Shown here one piece after another: positions 28,020 to 36,832 of a DNA stretch of 64,000 nt. Source of the stretch: Ekhidna sp964289745. GTDB taxonomy: Bacteria > Bacteroidota > Bacteroidia > Cytophagales > Cyclobacteriaceae. Position numbers and translations under genes: made by a program. Below the pieces are notes generated by a model that saw only the letters and a list, made by a program, of their open reading frames with translations, made no database searches and was not told the origin of the DNA. Within the stretch, counting starts at the first letter, position 1. Every line of letters begins with the position of its first letter. Location of the stretch: NCBI GenBank assembly GCA_964289745.1, contig CAXYMM010000001.1, positions 62,001 through 126,000 of the forward strand, written 5' to 3'.

Positions 28020-29818
28020 TGGAATTTCAACAATTCAATAAAGAAGAATACCTAAAACTTCCTGACAAGCCTGGAATATATAAATTTATAAATAAACTAA
28101 ATCAAATCATTTATGTTGGTAAAGCCAAAAACCTTAAGAAAAGAGTTTCTAGCTATTTTACAAAAAATCAACTAGATAACAGAAAGACCTATCACCTGAT
28201 TGGAGAGATCTCCAAAATAGAATTCATTCTTGTTTCCTCAGAATTTGATGCCCTACTACTAGAGAATAATCTCATTAAAGAATTCCAGCCTAAGTTCAAT
28301 ATTTTATTGAAGGATGATAAGAGCTTTCCCAGTATTTGCATCACCAACGAGCGATTTCCCAGAATCTACTCAACGCGAAGAATCGATAGGAGTAAAGGCG
28401 AATACTTTGGCCCCTATACAAGTGTCAAAACTATGAATGCAGTTCTTGATCTGATCAGAAAGCTTTATAAGATACGAACATGTAAATTCAACCTTTCTGA
28501 AGAGAACATCGCTAAAGGCAAATACAAAATTTGCCTTGAATACCATATAGGCAACTGCTTAGGACCGTGCGAAGGTCATCAAACGGAAGAAAGCTATTTA
28601 GAAGACGTTAGTAGTGTTGCTCAAATTCTAAGAGGCAGAATAGGAATTGTAAAGCGTAATTTCATTAAAAAAATGAATGAAGCATCACTCAATCTAAATT
28701 TTGAAATAGCGGAAAACCTAAAAGAAAAGTTAGCGTTTTTGGAAAATTTTCAATCAAGATCTCTTATTGTAAACCAAAAAATCACCAACACTGATGTCTT
28801 TAGTATAATAACAGAAGGCAAAAAATCAGCATTTGTCAACTACATGAAAGTTGAAAATGGAAGTATTGTTAACTCCGAGACCGTAGAGGTGAAGATGAGA
28901 ATTGATGAGTCTAAAGAAGAGGTCTTTCGATTTATAATCTTCGATATTAGAAAAAAATACAAAAGCACCAATAATGAAATTCTTACCAACGAACCTATAG
29001 AAGCGTGGGAGGGAATAACGGTAATTCAACCTAAAATTGGGGATAAGAAAAAGCTAATAGAACTTTCGTTGAAAAATTCGTTAGTTCATAAAAAAGAAAA
29101 ATACGATAAGCAGCAATCTGTCATTCCAAATGAAACCATTCTAATTAACCTTCAGAATGACCTTAAGCTTAAAAATTTACCCGTACATATAGAATGTTTC
29201 GATAATTCCAATATTCAAGGCTCTAATCCTGTGGCAGCAATGGTTTGCTTTAAGTATGCCAAACCATCAAAATCAGATTATCGCAAATTCAACATTAAAA
29301 CTGTAGTCGGACCTGATGACTTTTCTTCGATGAAAGAAGTCGTAAAAAGAAGATACAAACATCTTCAGGAAGCTAAAAAATCACCTCCTCAATTAGTAAT
29401 AATCGACGGAGGAAAAGGACAGTTGAATGCTGCTGTAATAGCATTGAAAGAATTAAGTCTTTATGGAAAAATCCCTATCATTGGTATAGCAAAAAGACTA
29501 GAAGAAATCTACTATCCAGAAGATAGTATGCCCCTCCACATAAGTAAAAGATCTACATCACTTAAACTTATTCAAAGGCTAAGAGATGAAGCACATCGTT
29601 TCGCTATCACCTTTCATAAAAATAAACGGAGCAGAAACGCCCTTCAATCATCGTTGGACATTTTAGGTGGGATAGGTTCTAAGACCAGAAATTCCCTAAT
29701 TAAAGAGTTTGGAAGCATAAGTAGAATAAAGCAAGCAAGTAAAAGAGACCTTGAACTACTAATAGGCAAGTCAAAAACCCAAATAATATTAGAAGCAATA
29801 AATAATGGAGCCATCTAA
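28019..29818 (+). CDS. uvrC: Excinuclease ABC subunit C
   Basis: 599 residues. The GIY-YIG nuclease domain at about 12-95 starts with KPGIYKFINKLNQIIYVGKA. A cysteine-containing region follows (ICLEYHIGNCLGPC near 173-186), then a UVR segment for UvrB binding near 205-240, the C-terminal RNase H-like nuclease (CFDNSNIQGSNPVAAMV, VIIDGGKGQLNAA) and a helix-hairpin-helix end (LGGIGSKTRNSLIKEFGSI). It makes the two incisions in nucleotide excision repair. uvrA is also in the window at 44271-47090, but uvrB is not. The start overlaps the previous stop by 1 bp. Confidence 0.96.
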   Translation: MEFQQFNKEEYLKLPDKPGIYKFINKLNQIIYVGKAKNLKKRVSSYFTKNQLDNRKTYHLIGEISKIEFILVSSEFDALLLENNLIKEFQPKFNILLKDDKSFPSICITNERFPRIYSTRRIDRSKGEYFGPYTSVKTMNAVLDLIRKLYKIRTCKFNLSEENIAKGKYKICLEYHIGNCLGPCEGHQTEESYLEDVSSVAQILRGRIGIVKRNFIKKMNEASLNLNFEIAENLKEKLAFLENFQSRSLIVNQKITNTDVFSIITEGKKSAFVNYMKVENGSIVNSETVEVKMRIDESKEEVFRFIIFDIRKKYKSTNNEILTNEPIEAWEGITVIQPKIGDKKKLIELSLKNSLVHKKEKYDKQQSVIPNETILINLQNDLKLKNLPVHIECFDNSNIQGSNPVAAMVCFKYAKPSKSDYRKFNIKTVVGPDDFSSMKEVVKRRYKHLQEAKKSPPQLVIIDGGKGQLNAAVIALKELSLYGKIPIIGIAKRLEEIYYPEDSMPLHISKRSTSLKLIQRLRDEAHRFAITFHKNKRSRNALQSSLDILGGIGSKTRNSLIKEFGSISRIKQASKRDLELLIGKSKTQIILEAINNGAI

Positions 29819-29831
29819 AAGCCCTCTTATA

Positions 29832-30431
29832 TTATTCGTAGTCTTTAATGCACCGACAACTATTTCTATGCCAATTACCAATTACACTATGGTATATTTC
29901 GGTAGAATTTTTCTGAAGAGATACCAATCCAGAGGTATTAGATGACCTCTTCTCGGAGTCCCAATAATTTCCGCTAATACTTATGTTCTTAAACACATTA
30001 CCCGGATCTCCAAAGCCGCCCAACAATAAATTAAGACCACTTCTACCTCCTTTTTGCAATGCAGGACCTGCTTTTTGGTCGCCACCAAAAGTTTCGAAAA
30101 GTAAAGTCCATTCATCAATAGTGGGGACGTGCCAACCTTCAGGGCATGCTTCTTTTGCTCCCCTAAAAGTGTATAGTCTTCCATAAGCCCTGCAGTAAGC
30201 TTTTTCATTCCTATAACAACTAGACTCTTCAACTTTGTAATTGAGGTTTTCAGCCATCCAAGTTCGTTCCACATATACTTCTCCTTCAAGTTCATGCCTT
30301 ACAGTGAGGATTTTATATTTCGTTCCATCCCTTGAATCAACCAATTCATCATAACCAAAATCTTGGGCAGTCGCCATGTAGATAGAGACAAAAATTAACA
30401 AATATGAGACGCTTCTTGTGAACATGTACAA
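29832..30431 (-). CDS. FISUMP-domain secreted protein at the end of the gld operon
   Basis: 199 residues with an N-terminal signal peptide (SVSYLLIFVSIYMATAQ). The rest is a Fibrobacter-succinogenes-major-paralogous (FISUMP) domain: YDELVDSRDGTKYKILTV, TWMAENLNY, YGRLYTF, CPEGWHVPTIDEWTLL, GGDQKAGPALQKGG, NYWDSEKRSS and the end HRNSCRCIKD. The fold belongs to the formylglycine/C-type-lectin-like group, the same broad fold group as GldK. It starts 21 bp after gldN, so it is probably the last gene of the T9SS operon. A role in T9SS is inference from position. It could also be an unrelated surface protein that entered behind the operon. Confidence 0.75.
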   Translation of the reverse strand: MYMFTRSVSYLLIFVSIYMATAQDFGYDELVDSRDGTKYKILTVRHELEGEVYVERTWMAENLNYKVEESSCYRNEKAYCRAYGRLYTFRGAKEACPEGWHVPTIDEWTLLFETFGGDQKAGPALQKGGRSGLNLLLGGFGDPGNVFKNISISGNYWDSEKRSSNTSGLVSLQKNSTEIYHSVIGNWHRNSCRCIKDYE

Positions 30432-30451
30432 TTAATTAAATTTTTTAAGAC

Positions 30452-31309
30452 TTAATATTCCCAGAGTTCTGACTCATATTCAATGAGATCGTATTCGTAT
30501 TGTTGTTGGATTACGATGGCCTTCATAGGATCATTTGCTAAATCTTCTGCATAAATTTCTCTTATATCCAGATTATCAGAGTTCGATACTTTCATTATTG
30601 GAGCTCTGAAAAGTCTTAATTCGAAAGCATCGCTCATATTCATATGTTGACCAGGATTATAATTATTATAATATATGGCTTTATCCGCATATGGACCTCG
30701 AAATAATTCCAACACTTCTTCATACTTAAAATGTGCAATTTCTTTCTCGAAGCCTCCCGGATTGTAAAGTGAACCCGCATCTTTAGGCAAATAGATTGAA
30801 AGTGACCTAATGTAATAATACATTCTAGACCTATTTCTATCGAATATTAAATCTTCCTTAAGCCAAAGAGATGAAAATAGCTCCTTGGGAATTAATTCCA
30901 GTTGATTACCGTCAGACTCCTCTTCTACCCCCTCTCCGTCGGCAGACTGATCATCAAATGAATCAAAGCCTTCTGATGCAAAACCACTTCCAACGAAAGG
31001 ATTGTCCTCTCTCTCTACTGAAATATTTGAAACAAAAATTATATCAGGCATAAAGTTAAGGCAAGAGTCCGACCGATATGGGGTTAACAATCCTTCATCT
31101 ACCGCCTCAATCAATAATCTTGAGATCTCACCATTTTTAGAGAAGAAAGGTTTGTTTTGTTTCTCTTTCATGTCCATTCGCCTCCAGATCGTCTTCCTGA
31201 ACATATCATGAGACTCATTTACCTCTCGCTTTACCAGTGGTGCAAGCTCATTTTGAGCATGAACATTGATAGTAATCACTAAAGCAATTAAATAACCTAC
31301 TCTTTTCAT
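30452..31309 (-). CDS. gldN: T9SS ring protein GldN/PorN
   Basis: 285 residues with a signal peptide (MKRVGYLIALVITINVHAQ). Family features are HDMFRKTIWRRMDMKEKQNK and PFFSKNGEISRLLIEAVDEG near the N-terminus, and WLKEDLIFDRNRSRMYYYIR in the middle. GldN/PorN forms a periplasmic ring complex with GldK/PorK beneath the outer membrane. An acidic, serine-rich insert (FDDQSADGEGVEEESDGNQ) near 118-136 differs from what I expect of the family and may be a lineage-specific loop. It follows gldM by 22 bp. Confidence 0.92.
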   Translation of the reverse strand: MKRVGYLIALVITINVHAQNELAPLVKREVNESHDMFRKTIWRRMDMKEKQNKPFFSKNGEISRLLIEAVDEGLLTPYRSDSCLNFMPDIIFVSNISVEREDNPFVGSGFASEGFDSFDDQSADGEGVEEESDGNQLELIPKELFSSLWLKEDLIFDRNRSRMYYYIRSLSIYLPKDAGSLYNPGGFEKEIAHFKYEEVLELFRGPYADKAIYYNNYNPGQHMNMSDAFELRLFRAPIMKVSNSDNLDIREIYAEDLANDPMKAIVIQQQYEYDLIEYESELWEY

Positions 31310-31331
31310 AATACCTTTATCTATGACATAA

Positions 31332-32969
31332 TTATTTTAATGAAATATTAATGAAACGTGTGTGTTTCTTAAAAACCTCTACCTGCTTTCTGAAATTTTG
31401 TCTTTGTACTTTTTTAATTTCAATGACAATTTGGCTACCCTTTCGACCTCCCATGTTACGAAGATTGATGCGCTCTCCAAACCTAGCAGAGCCTCTACCA
31501 AGACCACCACTCACAAGCGTTACCTCACACTCTGAAATTCTAAATTTAGCATCATTGGGCAAAAACTGAGCAAAACTTTCGTCAGGAATAGCTTTGAGAA
31601 AAAGTTCTGGAGTGTTGTAGTCGATACCTTCCTTCAGATTAACCTCTTTGCCATTTGATTGAAATATTTTGATATCTGGAGCAGGAATTGACCGAACGCC
31701 AAACTCTTTTGTGCCAATTGGTACTCCAGCATTAGAAACGGATAGTGTTACTTTTCCCTGTTTCGGAACGATCGTAACCTCACCTTTTTGTGAACCTTTT
31801 AAGGCATCCCCACCTTTAGCTGAAAAGGATGGATTGTACTGAGTCCCGAGTGCTTGGCACTCCACGATCATCGTATTTCCACAATTGTAATAAAGTGCAG
31901 ATACTGAGGCCGATTGAAACTGTAAAACAGGTTTTACCACGAAATACTCAATCGTATCCGTAAAAGTGGTATCATTTCCGCCACCTTGCGGCAAGGTAAT
32001 TTCGGCCATGATTGTTTTTCTGGCATTGCCACTTTTATCATAATTGCCGGCAGTTGCCTTGAATTCAACCTTACCCACACCGTCGACTACTCTGGCTGTT
32101 TGTCCATTATATTTCATGATCGTCTGGTTCATGAGTTGTTTTGGTGGAGAAGCCGCAATGAACATATCTGCTTTATAATTTGTACCCGCAGCTACATACT
32201 TAGACTCTGGCATAATTACGGGGCGTATTGTTTCAAATGTAATGTCTTTAAGTCCTACTCTTTTTACTAAAAAATCTAAAGTAGAAGTTTCAAATGCCAA
32301 GACATTGGCTTGGAACTCACTAACAGTAGCAAGTGCTGCATGAGTAGGAGATCCATCGAATTGAAGTTGAGACCATTTTTTCCCTTTTTGATTTGGATCA
32401 TTGCTAAAATATTCATCTTCATCAGCGTCTTTAGCTATTTTTTGGAAAGGCTCAAGCTGTTCATCATTAGCGCCATTTCTCCTAAGGAGTTCTTTAACCT
32501 CATCTGCATAATCATTTAGAATCTTTTTCATCACAGCACCATGCCCCTCGCCACTCTCCTCAACGGGCATCATGTAGTTGCCTACTTTATCGTAGTCTGT
32601 CTTTCCTACAATAAATCTTTTATCCCCTTCATGTCCCTCTAAGTAACTTCCCGTTATCTCGATGAATATTTCTTTATAGTCCTCAAGTTCTGCCAACACT
32701 TCGGTTGATCTTTTTCTTAACGCTTCTGCATCTGCTACGACCTTCAAATCATCTGGTCTGTTCCCTTTGTCCTTAACAGAAGATTTTATCCCCTCAATCA
32801 TTCTACCTATTCTATCTTCTGTCTCAGCATTAGCTCTTTCCAGACTTTCATTAATAAAGGCGAATTTATCTAAAACAGTTGAGCTAACATTTAATGCCAA
32901 CAATGCAGTAAGCACTAAATACATCATTCCGACCATTTTCTGACGTGGTGTTTCTTTTCCTCCTGCCAT
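31332..32969 (-). CDS. gldM: T9SS motor protein GldM/PorM
   Basis: 545 residues. The N-terminus AGGKETPRQKMVGMMYLVLT, then ALLALNVSSTVLDKFAFINE, holds the single inner-membrane helix and is the GldM hallmark. The rest is a long periplasmic arm of helical and Ig-like domains (residues about 60-220 helical, 230-545 beta). GldM with GldL forms the proton-driven motor that powers T9SS and gliding, and its arm spans the periplasm to the GldKN ring. Length is typical. It lies 21 bp after gldL. Confidence 0.95.
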   Translation of the reverse strand: MAGGKETPRQKMVGMMYLVLTALLALNVSSTVLDKFAFINESLERANAETEDRIGRMIEGIKSSVKDKGNRPDDLKVVADAEALRKRSTEVLAELEDYKEIFIEITGSYLEGHEGDKRFIVGKTDYDKVGNYMMPVEESGEGHGAVMKKILNDYADEVKELLRRNGANDEQLEPFQKIAKDADEDEYFSNDPNQKGKKWSQLQFDGSPTHAALATVSEFQANVLAFETSTLDFLVKRVGLKDITFETIRPVIMPESKYVAAGTNYKADMFIAASPPKQLMNQTIMKYNGQTARVVDGVGKVEFKATAGNYDKSGNARKTIMAEITLPQGGGNDTTFTDTIEYFVVKPVLQFQSASVSALYYNCGNTMIVECQALGTQYNPSFSAKGGDALKGSQKGEVTIVPKQGKVTLSVSNAGVPIGTKEFGVRSIPAPDIKIFQSNGKEVNLKEGIDYNTPELFLKAIPDESFAQFLPNDAKFRISECEVTLVSGGLGRGSARFGERINLRNMGGRKGSQIVIEIKKVQRQNFRKQVEVFKKHTRFINISLK

Positions 32970-32990
32970 TGTACCTTTAATCTATATTAA

Positions 32991-33803
32991 TTATTGATTG
33001 CTACCTCTCATGGCTGTTAGCATATTTCCATATACTTTGTTGAGAGCTGAAATATTTGAAGTCAGTTTATTAAGTTGAGTTTGGAAGGCAGTAGTTTCCT
33101 TGCCCGCCTCTGCCATACTTTCAAGAGCACCGCTAATATTGGAATAAAATTTATTAAGTGCCTTTGTATGACTATGTGCATCTTTCAACTCCATTTCGTA
33201 AACCGCATTTAGTGCACCTAGGCTTTTAGTTACATTTTGAACTTGAGAATGATATTCTTTACTATGCTTAGACACTTCTACCATGCCCGACATTGCTTGG
33301 ATGGTTGATGAATAAGATTTGTTCATATCTAATAAGTGCTTAGACGCAGATTTAACATTAGTTGCATACTCATTTGTTGCGATAGTTGCTTCACCAAGAC
33401 TTGACATTTTCTTAGCTGAATATGCTATGCTTTTTAATCCATCTCCTAAACTTTTAATTAATTCTGGTCCAACTTTAGCTTCAGCTAATATTTTATCCAT
33501 TTGGACAGCAGCACCTTTATTTGGTGCTAAACTTGCCCGTGGAGCAGCCACAGGACCATCATAATCATCGGAAAGCTCAGGGTAAACCTTAGCCCAATCT
33601 GGCTCTACATGTTTCGGTTCGAAAGCACTTAAGAAGAAGATAACTGCTTCTGTAGTTAAACCTACTGCAAGCATTGCCCCCGCACCTGGAAGGTGAAGAA
33701 TTTTAAACATGGCTCCAACGATAACAATTGCAGCACCTATCCCATAAATTTTAGGCATTATGGTGGAATATAGCAATTCAGAAAATCCTCCTTTTTTACT
33801 CAT
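32991..33803 (-). CDS. gldL: T9SS motor protein GldL/PorL
   Basis: 270 residues. Two membrane helices near the N-terminus, in MPKIYGIGAAIVIVGAMFKI and GAGAMLAVGLTTEAVIFFLS, are followed by FEPKHVEPDWAKVYPEL. The second helix carries a glutamate (TTEAVIFF), the residue thought to take part in proton flow. The remaining 190 residues are a cytoplasmic, Ser/Lys-rich helical domain with repeated MSK and LNKVYGNML-like heptads. Family length varies (about 210-310), so this is normal. Confidence 0.95.
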   Translation of the reverse strand: MSKKGGFSELLYSTIMPKIYGIGAAIVIVGAMFKILHLPGAGAMLAVGLTTEAVIFFLSAFEPKHVEPDWAKVYPELSDDYDGPVAAPRASLAPNKGAAVQMDKILAEAKVGPELIKSLGDGLKSIAYSAKKMSSLGEATIATNEYATNVKSASKHLLDMNKSYSSTIQAMSGMVEVSKHSKEYHSQVQNVTKSLGALNAVYEMELKDAHSHTKALNKFYSNISGALESMAEAGKETTAFQTQLNKLTSNISALNKVYGNMLTAMRGSNQ

Positions 33804-33844
33804 TTGTATTAGTGTTTAGGTTTGAAATGTTTTTGAAATAATTA

Positions 33845-34879
33845 TTAAAATTCATATCCTGATGATCGACCAAGATAGGTCATTGCGCATCTAAATCCAA
33901 TAGACGCCCGTGCAGTATCCTTATGTTCGTAAGTACGAGTACCTGTTTCTAGGAAGTATGCTATATCTTTCCATGAACCCCCTCTAATTACTTTGAATGA
34001 CACATTTTCATCGAAGTATGTTGGGTTTAAATCCCAGACTAATGGCATTGAGGAAGGATTATATGCATCTTCACACCACTCAGCGACATTTCCAGCCATA
34101 TCAAATAGTCCGTATTCATTTGCGAAGTAAGTTCCTATCGGGGAGGTATAAGCGAACCCATCATCAAAGTAGTTTCCTCTTCCTGGTTTGAAGTTGGCTA
34201 GTAGACACCCTTTTGCATTTCTGATGTAAGGGTTACCCCAAGGATATTTTGCCATGTCTCTTCCTCCTCTTGAAGCGTATTCCCATTCCGCTTCTGAGGG
34301 TAATCTAAAATTGGGCATAACAGGTTGTCCAACACTTGTCCTATAGTCATTTAGGTAACGGGTTCTCCATTCGCTAAAATACTTAGCAGAATTCCAATCG
34401 ACCCCTACCACAGGATAGTCATCAAAAGCAGGGTGCGACCAGTAATAAACAACCAACGGATCTCCCAGATGATGAGTATAATCTCTTGTCCATACAGTCG
34501 TGTCTGGCAAAAGATCCGCAATAGAATATCCCGTTGGAAGATCTATTTCTGAACTTTCTTGAATGTTTTGGGTAAACTGCCTGTATTCATTGTTGGTAAT
34601 TTCAGTATCATCCATGAAAAATGCACCAATGGTCACTTGTTTATTAAAATTAATTTGAGTGGCGGCAACATCTTCATCTGCCTGCCCCATGTGGAAAGTA
34701 CCAGACGGTATTGAAACCATTCCAAAGGGTCGTGTCATTTCCCAACCTTGTCTGTCTGGCACTCCAATAAGCTCACCACCATCTCCTTTTTCCACTCCAA
34801 ATAATCCACATCCTGACAAGAATACAATACAGTAAAAAAGAATACAATTCGAGATTGTAAAAACACGCATATTATTCAT
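33845..34879 (-). CDS. gldK: T9SS ring lipoprotein GldK/PorK (SUMF1 fold)
   Basis: 344 residues. Lipobox LSGC at 21-24, so C24 is lipidated and the protein sits on the inner face of the outer membrane. A formylglycine-generating-enzyme-like domain covers about 50-340: MVSIPSGTFHMGQADEDV, MDDTEITNNEYRQF, NFRLPSEAEWEYASRGG, YGLFDMAGNVAEWCEDAY, FKVIRGGSWKD and IGFRCAMTYLG. GldK with GldN forms the 50-nm T9SS ring. The catalytic cysteines of true FGEs are not needed in this family. It opens the K-L-M-N order seen in gliding Bacteroidota. Confidence 0.95.
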   Translation of the reverse strand: MNNMRVFTISNCILFYCIVFLSGCGLFGVEKGDGGELIGVPDRQGWEMTRPFGMVSIPSGTFHMGQADEDVAATQINFNKQVTIGAFFMDDTEITNNEYRQFTQNIQESSEIDLPTGYSIADLLPDTTVWTRDYTHHLGDPLVVYYWSHPAFDDYPVVGVDWNSAKYFSEWRTRYLNDYRTSVGQPVMPNFRLPSEAEWEYASRGGRDMAKYPWGNPYIRNAKGCLLANFKPGRGNYFDDGFAYTSPIGTYFANEYGLFDMAGNVAEWCEDAYNPSSMPLVWDLNPTYFDENVSFKVIRGGSWKDIAYFLETGTRTYEHKDTARASIGFRCAMTYLGRSSGYEF

Positions 34880-35021
34880 AACACCTAATTTGAACTTGCA
34901 AGTACGTATAATAAACAGACTTTAGCAAGAATTGTTGTCTCATATTGGACTTAAATTTTAAATCAACTGATTTATAACGGAAATTTAGTCTCTTTTTTGG
35001 GCAAAGAAAGGGTATTTTTCG

Positions 35022-35978
35022 TTAAAAACTAAAACGTGGAGTCTTTACAGGTTTCTTTCCTCCAAAAACAAGATTTGGTAAATTGTAACGAATAAAAATT
35101 TCATGTGAGGTACTCTCTTTAGCCTTTTTGTTCCTCACAATATAGTCAAAGGAATATCCAAGCTTAAGTTTGTTGTCTGTTAAAAATGAATACCCTAAAA
35201 GGATAGTCATGGATTCTTCATCTCGAAATGAAAGGCCTCCCCACATCTTATTTCGGTATTCAGCGATAGCACTAATTTCAAAATTGAATGTATTAAAGTC
35301 GGATCTGACCAAAAGAAAAGGTTTCAGTATCAAGTTTTGATTTATTGCCTTCTCTATCCCGGCAAAGACGGAATAATTTCTCTCCTTCTTCATATTTGCT
35401 TCTGTGCCAAATGAAAAACGAGGTGCAAGCAGATTTTCTACCGAGGCACTCACAAAAAAATTTGATTTGCTCTCAAATAAAACACCCACGTGCGCATTAA
35501 GTCGATTTTGGGTTTGCGAAGTTGTAGAAATCAATGGGTCATCTGGGTCATCGAACCTGTAATAATTGGCATTGACTGTGGCTGAATTCAAAGCTGGCAT
35601 AAGCCCCAGGGTTAATTTCCCGAATCCAAATTCTTTTGATGATGATATAGCTAGTCTAATTTGAACAGCTGAAAGTGGTCCAGATTGGTCGTTTACTAAA
35701 AACAATGCAACTCCCGAAAGGCTTCTCTCAATAGGAGCTACGAATGAAATCATTTGAGTGGTTGGGGCACCTCCAGGGTCGAGTGCGGTATTATAGCCCG
35801 CCCATTGAGTTCGATAATTCAATGAAATAAAAGCTTCGTTTTTACTTCCTGCCCAACTAGGGTTAAAATAGGAAGGATTGAACATGTAATGCCCAAAGAA
35901 AAATTCATTCTGACCGCGTCCTTTGAGGCAAATAATCAGCGTAAGAACGAAGATAGCTAATTTCATCAATCGTTTCAT
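35022..35978 (-). CDS. PorP/SprF-family type IX secretion membrane protein
   Basis: 318 residues with signal peptide (LAIFVLTLIICLKGRGQ). Family signature directly after: FFFGHYMFNPSYFNPSWAGS and FISLNYRTQWAGYN. The rest is an outer-membrane beta-barrel of alternating strands, ending in YNLPNLVFGGKKPVKTPRFSF with a C-terminal Phe. PorP/SprF proteins work with T9SS for attachment or export of particular surface proteins. It is 142 bp upstream of gldK on the same strand, as in the porP-porK-L-M-N order of Porphyromonas. The gap may hold a separate gldK promoter. Confidence 0.9.
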   Translation of the reverse strand: MKRLMKLAIFVLTLIICLKGRGQNEFFFGHYMFNPSYFNPSWAGSKNEAFISLNYRTQWAGYNTALDPGGAPTTQMISFVAPIERSLSGVALFLVNDQSGPLSAVQIRLAISSSKEFGFGKLTLGLMPALNSATVNANYYRFDDPDDPLISTTSQTQNRLNAHVGVLFESKSNFFVSASVENLLAPRFSFGTEANMKKERNYSVFAGIEKAINQNLILKPFLLVRSDFNTFNFEISAIAEYRNKMWGGLSFRDEESMTILLGYSFLTDNKLKLGYSFDYIVRNKKAKESTSHEIFIRYNLPNLVFGGKKPVKTPRFSF

Positions 35979-36018
35979 ATTGTAATAATAACTGCTAGAA
36001 ACGATATACTATGGTTAA

Positions 36019-36810
36019 CTATAAATTGTTCGCCTCTTTAATGTAAATTTCTAATGCTCCGGTCATCGAAGGAGCGTTTGGAAGGGGTGCTTGAATGTCT
36101 AACGTAAGGTTTGCATCTGTAACTGCCTTTGAGGTAGTAGGACCAAATGCTGCTATTCTGGTATTATTTTGTTTGAAGTTTGGAAAGTTATGAAGTAAAG
36201 ATTCAATTCCTGAGGGACTAAAGAACGCAATAACATCGTAGGTTACGTCATCGAGGTCAGACAAATCTGCTGCTACTGTTCGATATATTGTCGCCTCTGA
36301 CCATTTGCAATTGTTTTCATTTAAGAAATTGGGAATATCGTCCGTCCTAATATTCGAGCAGGGGAAAATGAACTTTTCATTTTTGTGTTTTTTAATTATA
36401 GTTAGAAGGTCTTTAGCGGTTCTTTCTCCAGTAAAAATCTTTCTCTTTCTAATCACTATGTACTTCTGAAGATAGTTGGCTGTGGTTTCCGAAATACAGA
36501 AGTATTTCATATCGGTAGGGATCTCGATCTTATTTTCTTGAGCGAGTCTAAAAAAATGATCGATAGCATTTCTGCTTGTAAAAATGACAGCGGTGTGGTC
36601 AAGGATTTTGATTTTTTGCTTTCTAAACTCTTTTACATCAACTGGGTCGATATCTATGAATTTTCTAAAGTCAATTTTCAATTTGTACTTTTCCGCTAAC
36701 TTATGATATGGTGAATTTTGGTTCAACGGCTCAGGCTGCGATACTAATATACTTTTTACTTCCTTTTTACGCTTTTTTTTATTTAACAGCCTATTTTCAT
36801 TCGAACTCAT
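36019..36810 (-). CDS. Uroporphyrinogen-III synthase-like (HemD) protein
   Basis: 263 residues. A lysine-rich N-terminal extension (NKKKRKKEVKSILVSQPEP) precedes a HemD-like two-domain fold with TAVIFTSRNAIDHFF near 75-90 and YDVIAFFSPSGIESLLHNF near 195-213, plus IAAFGPTTSKAVTDA near 222-236. HemD closes hydroxymethylbilane to uroporphyrinogen III. In Bacteroidota a HemD-like gene commonly stands next to the T9SS genes and the DUF4271 gene. HemW at 42424 is a second tetrapyrrole-related gene, but no other haem genes are nearby. It is 40 bp upstream of porP. Confidence 0.8.
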   Translation of the reverse strand: MSSNENRLLNKKKRKKEVKSILVSQPEPLNQNSPYHKLAEKYKLKIDFRKFIDIDPVDVKEFRKQKIKILDHTAVIFTSRNAIDHFFRLAQENKIEIPTDMKYFCISETTANYLQKYIVIRKRKIFTGERTAKDLLTIIKKHKNEKFIFPCSNIRTDDIPNFLNENNCKWSEATIYRTVAADLSDLDDVTYDVIAFFSPSGIESLLHNFPNFKQNNTRIAAFGPTTSKAVTDANLTLDIQAPLPNAPSMTGALEIYIKEANNL

Positions 36811-36832
36811 GCAAAAAAAGTTTATTTTGTAA

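Noticed and set aside
31351..31569. Plus-strand ORF opposite gldM
   Set aside because: Antisense of a clear GldM C-terminus. No support for translation.
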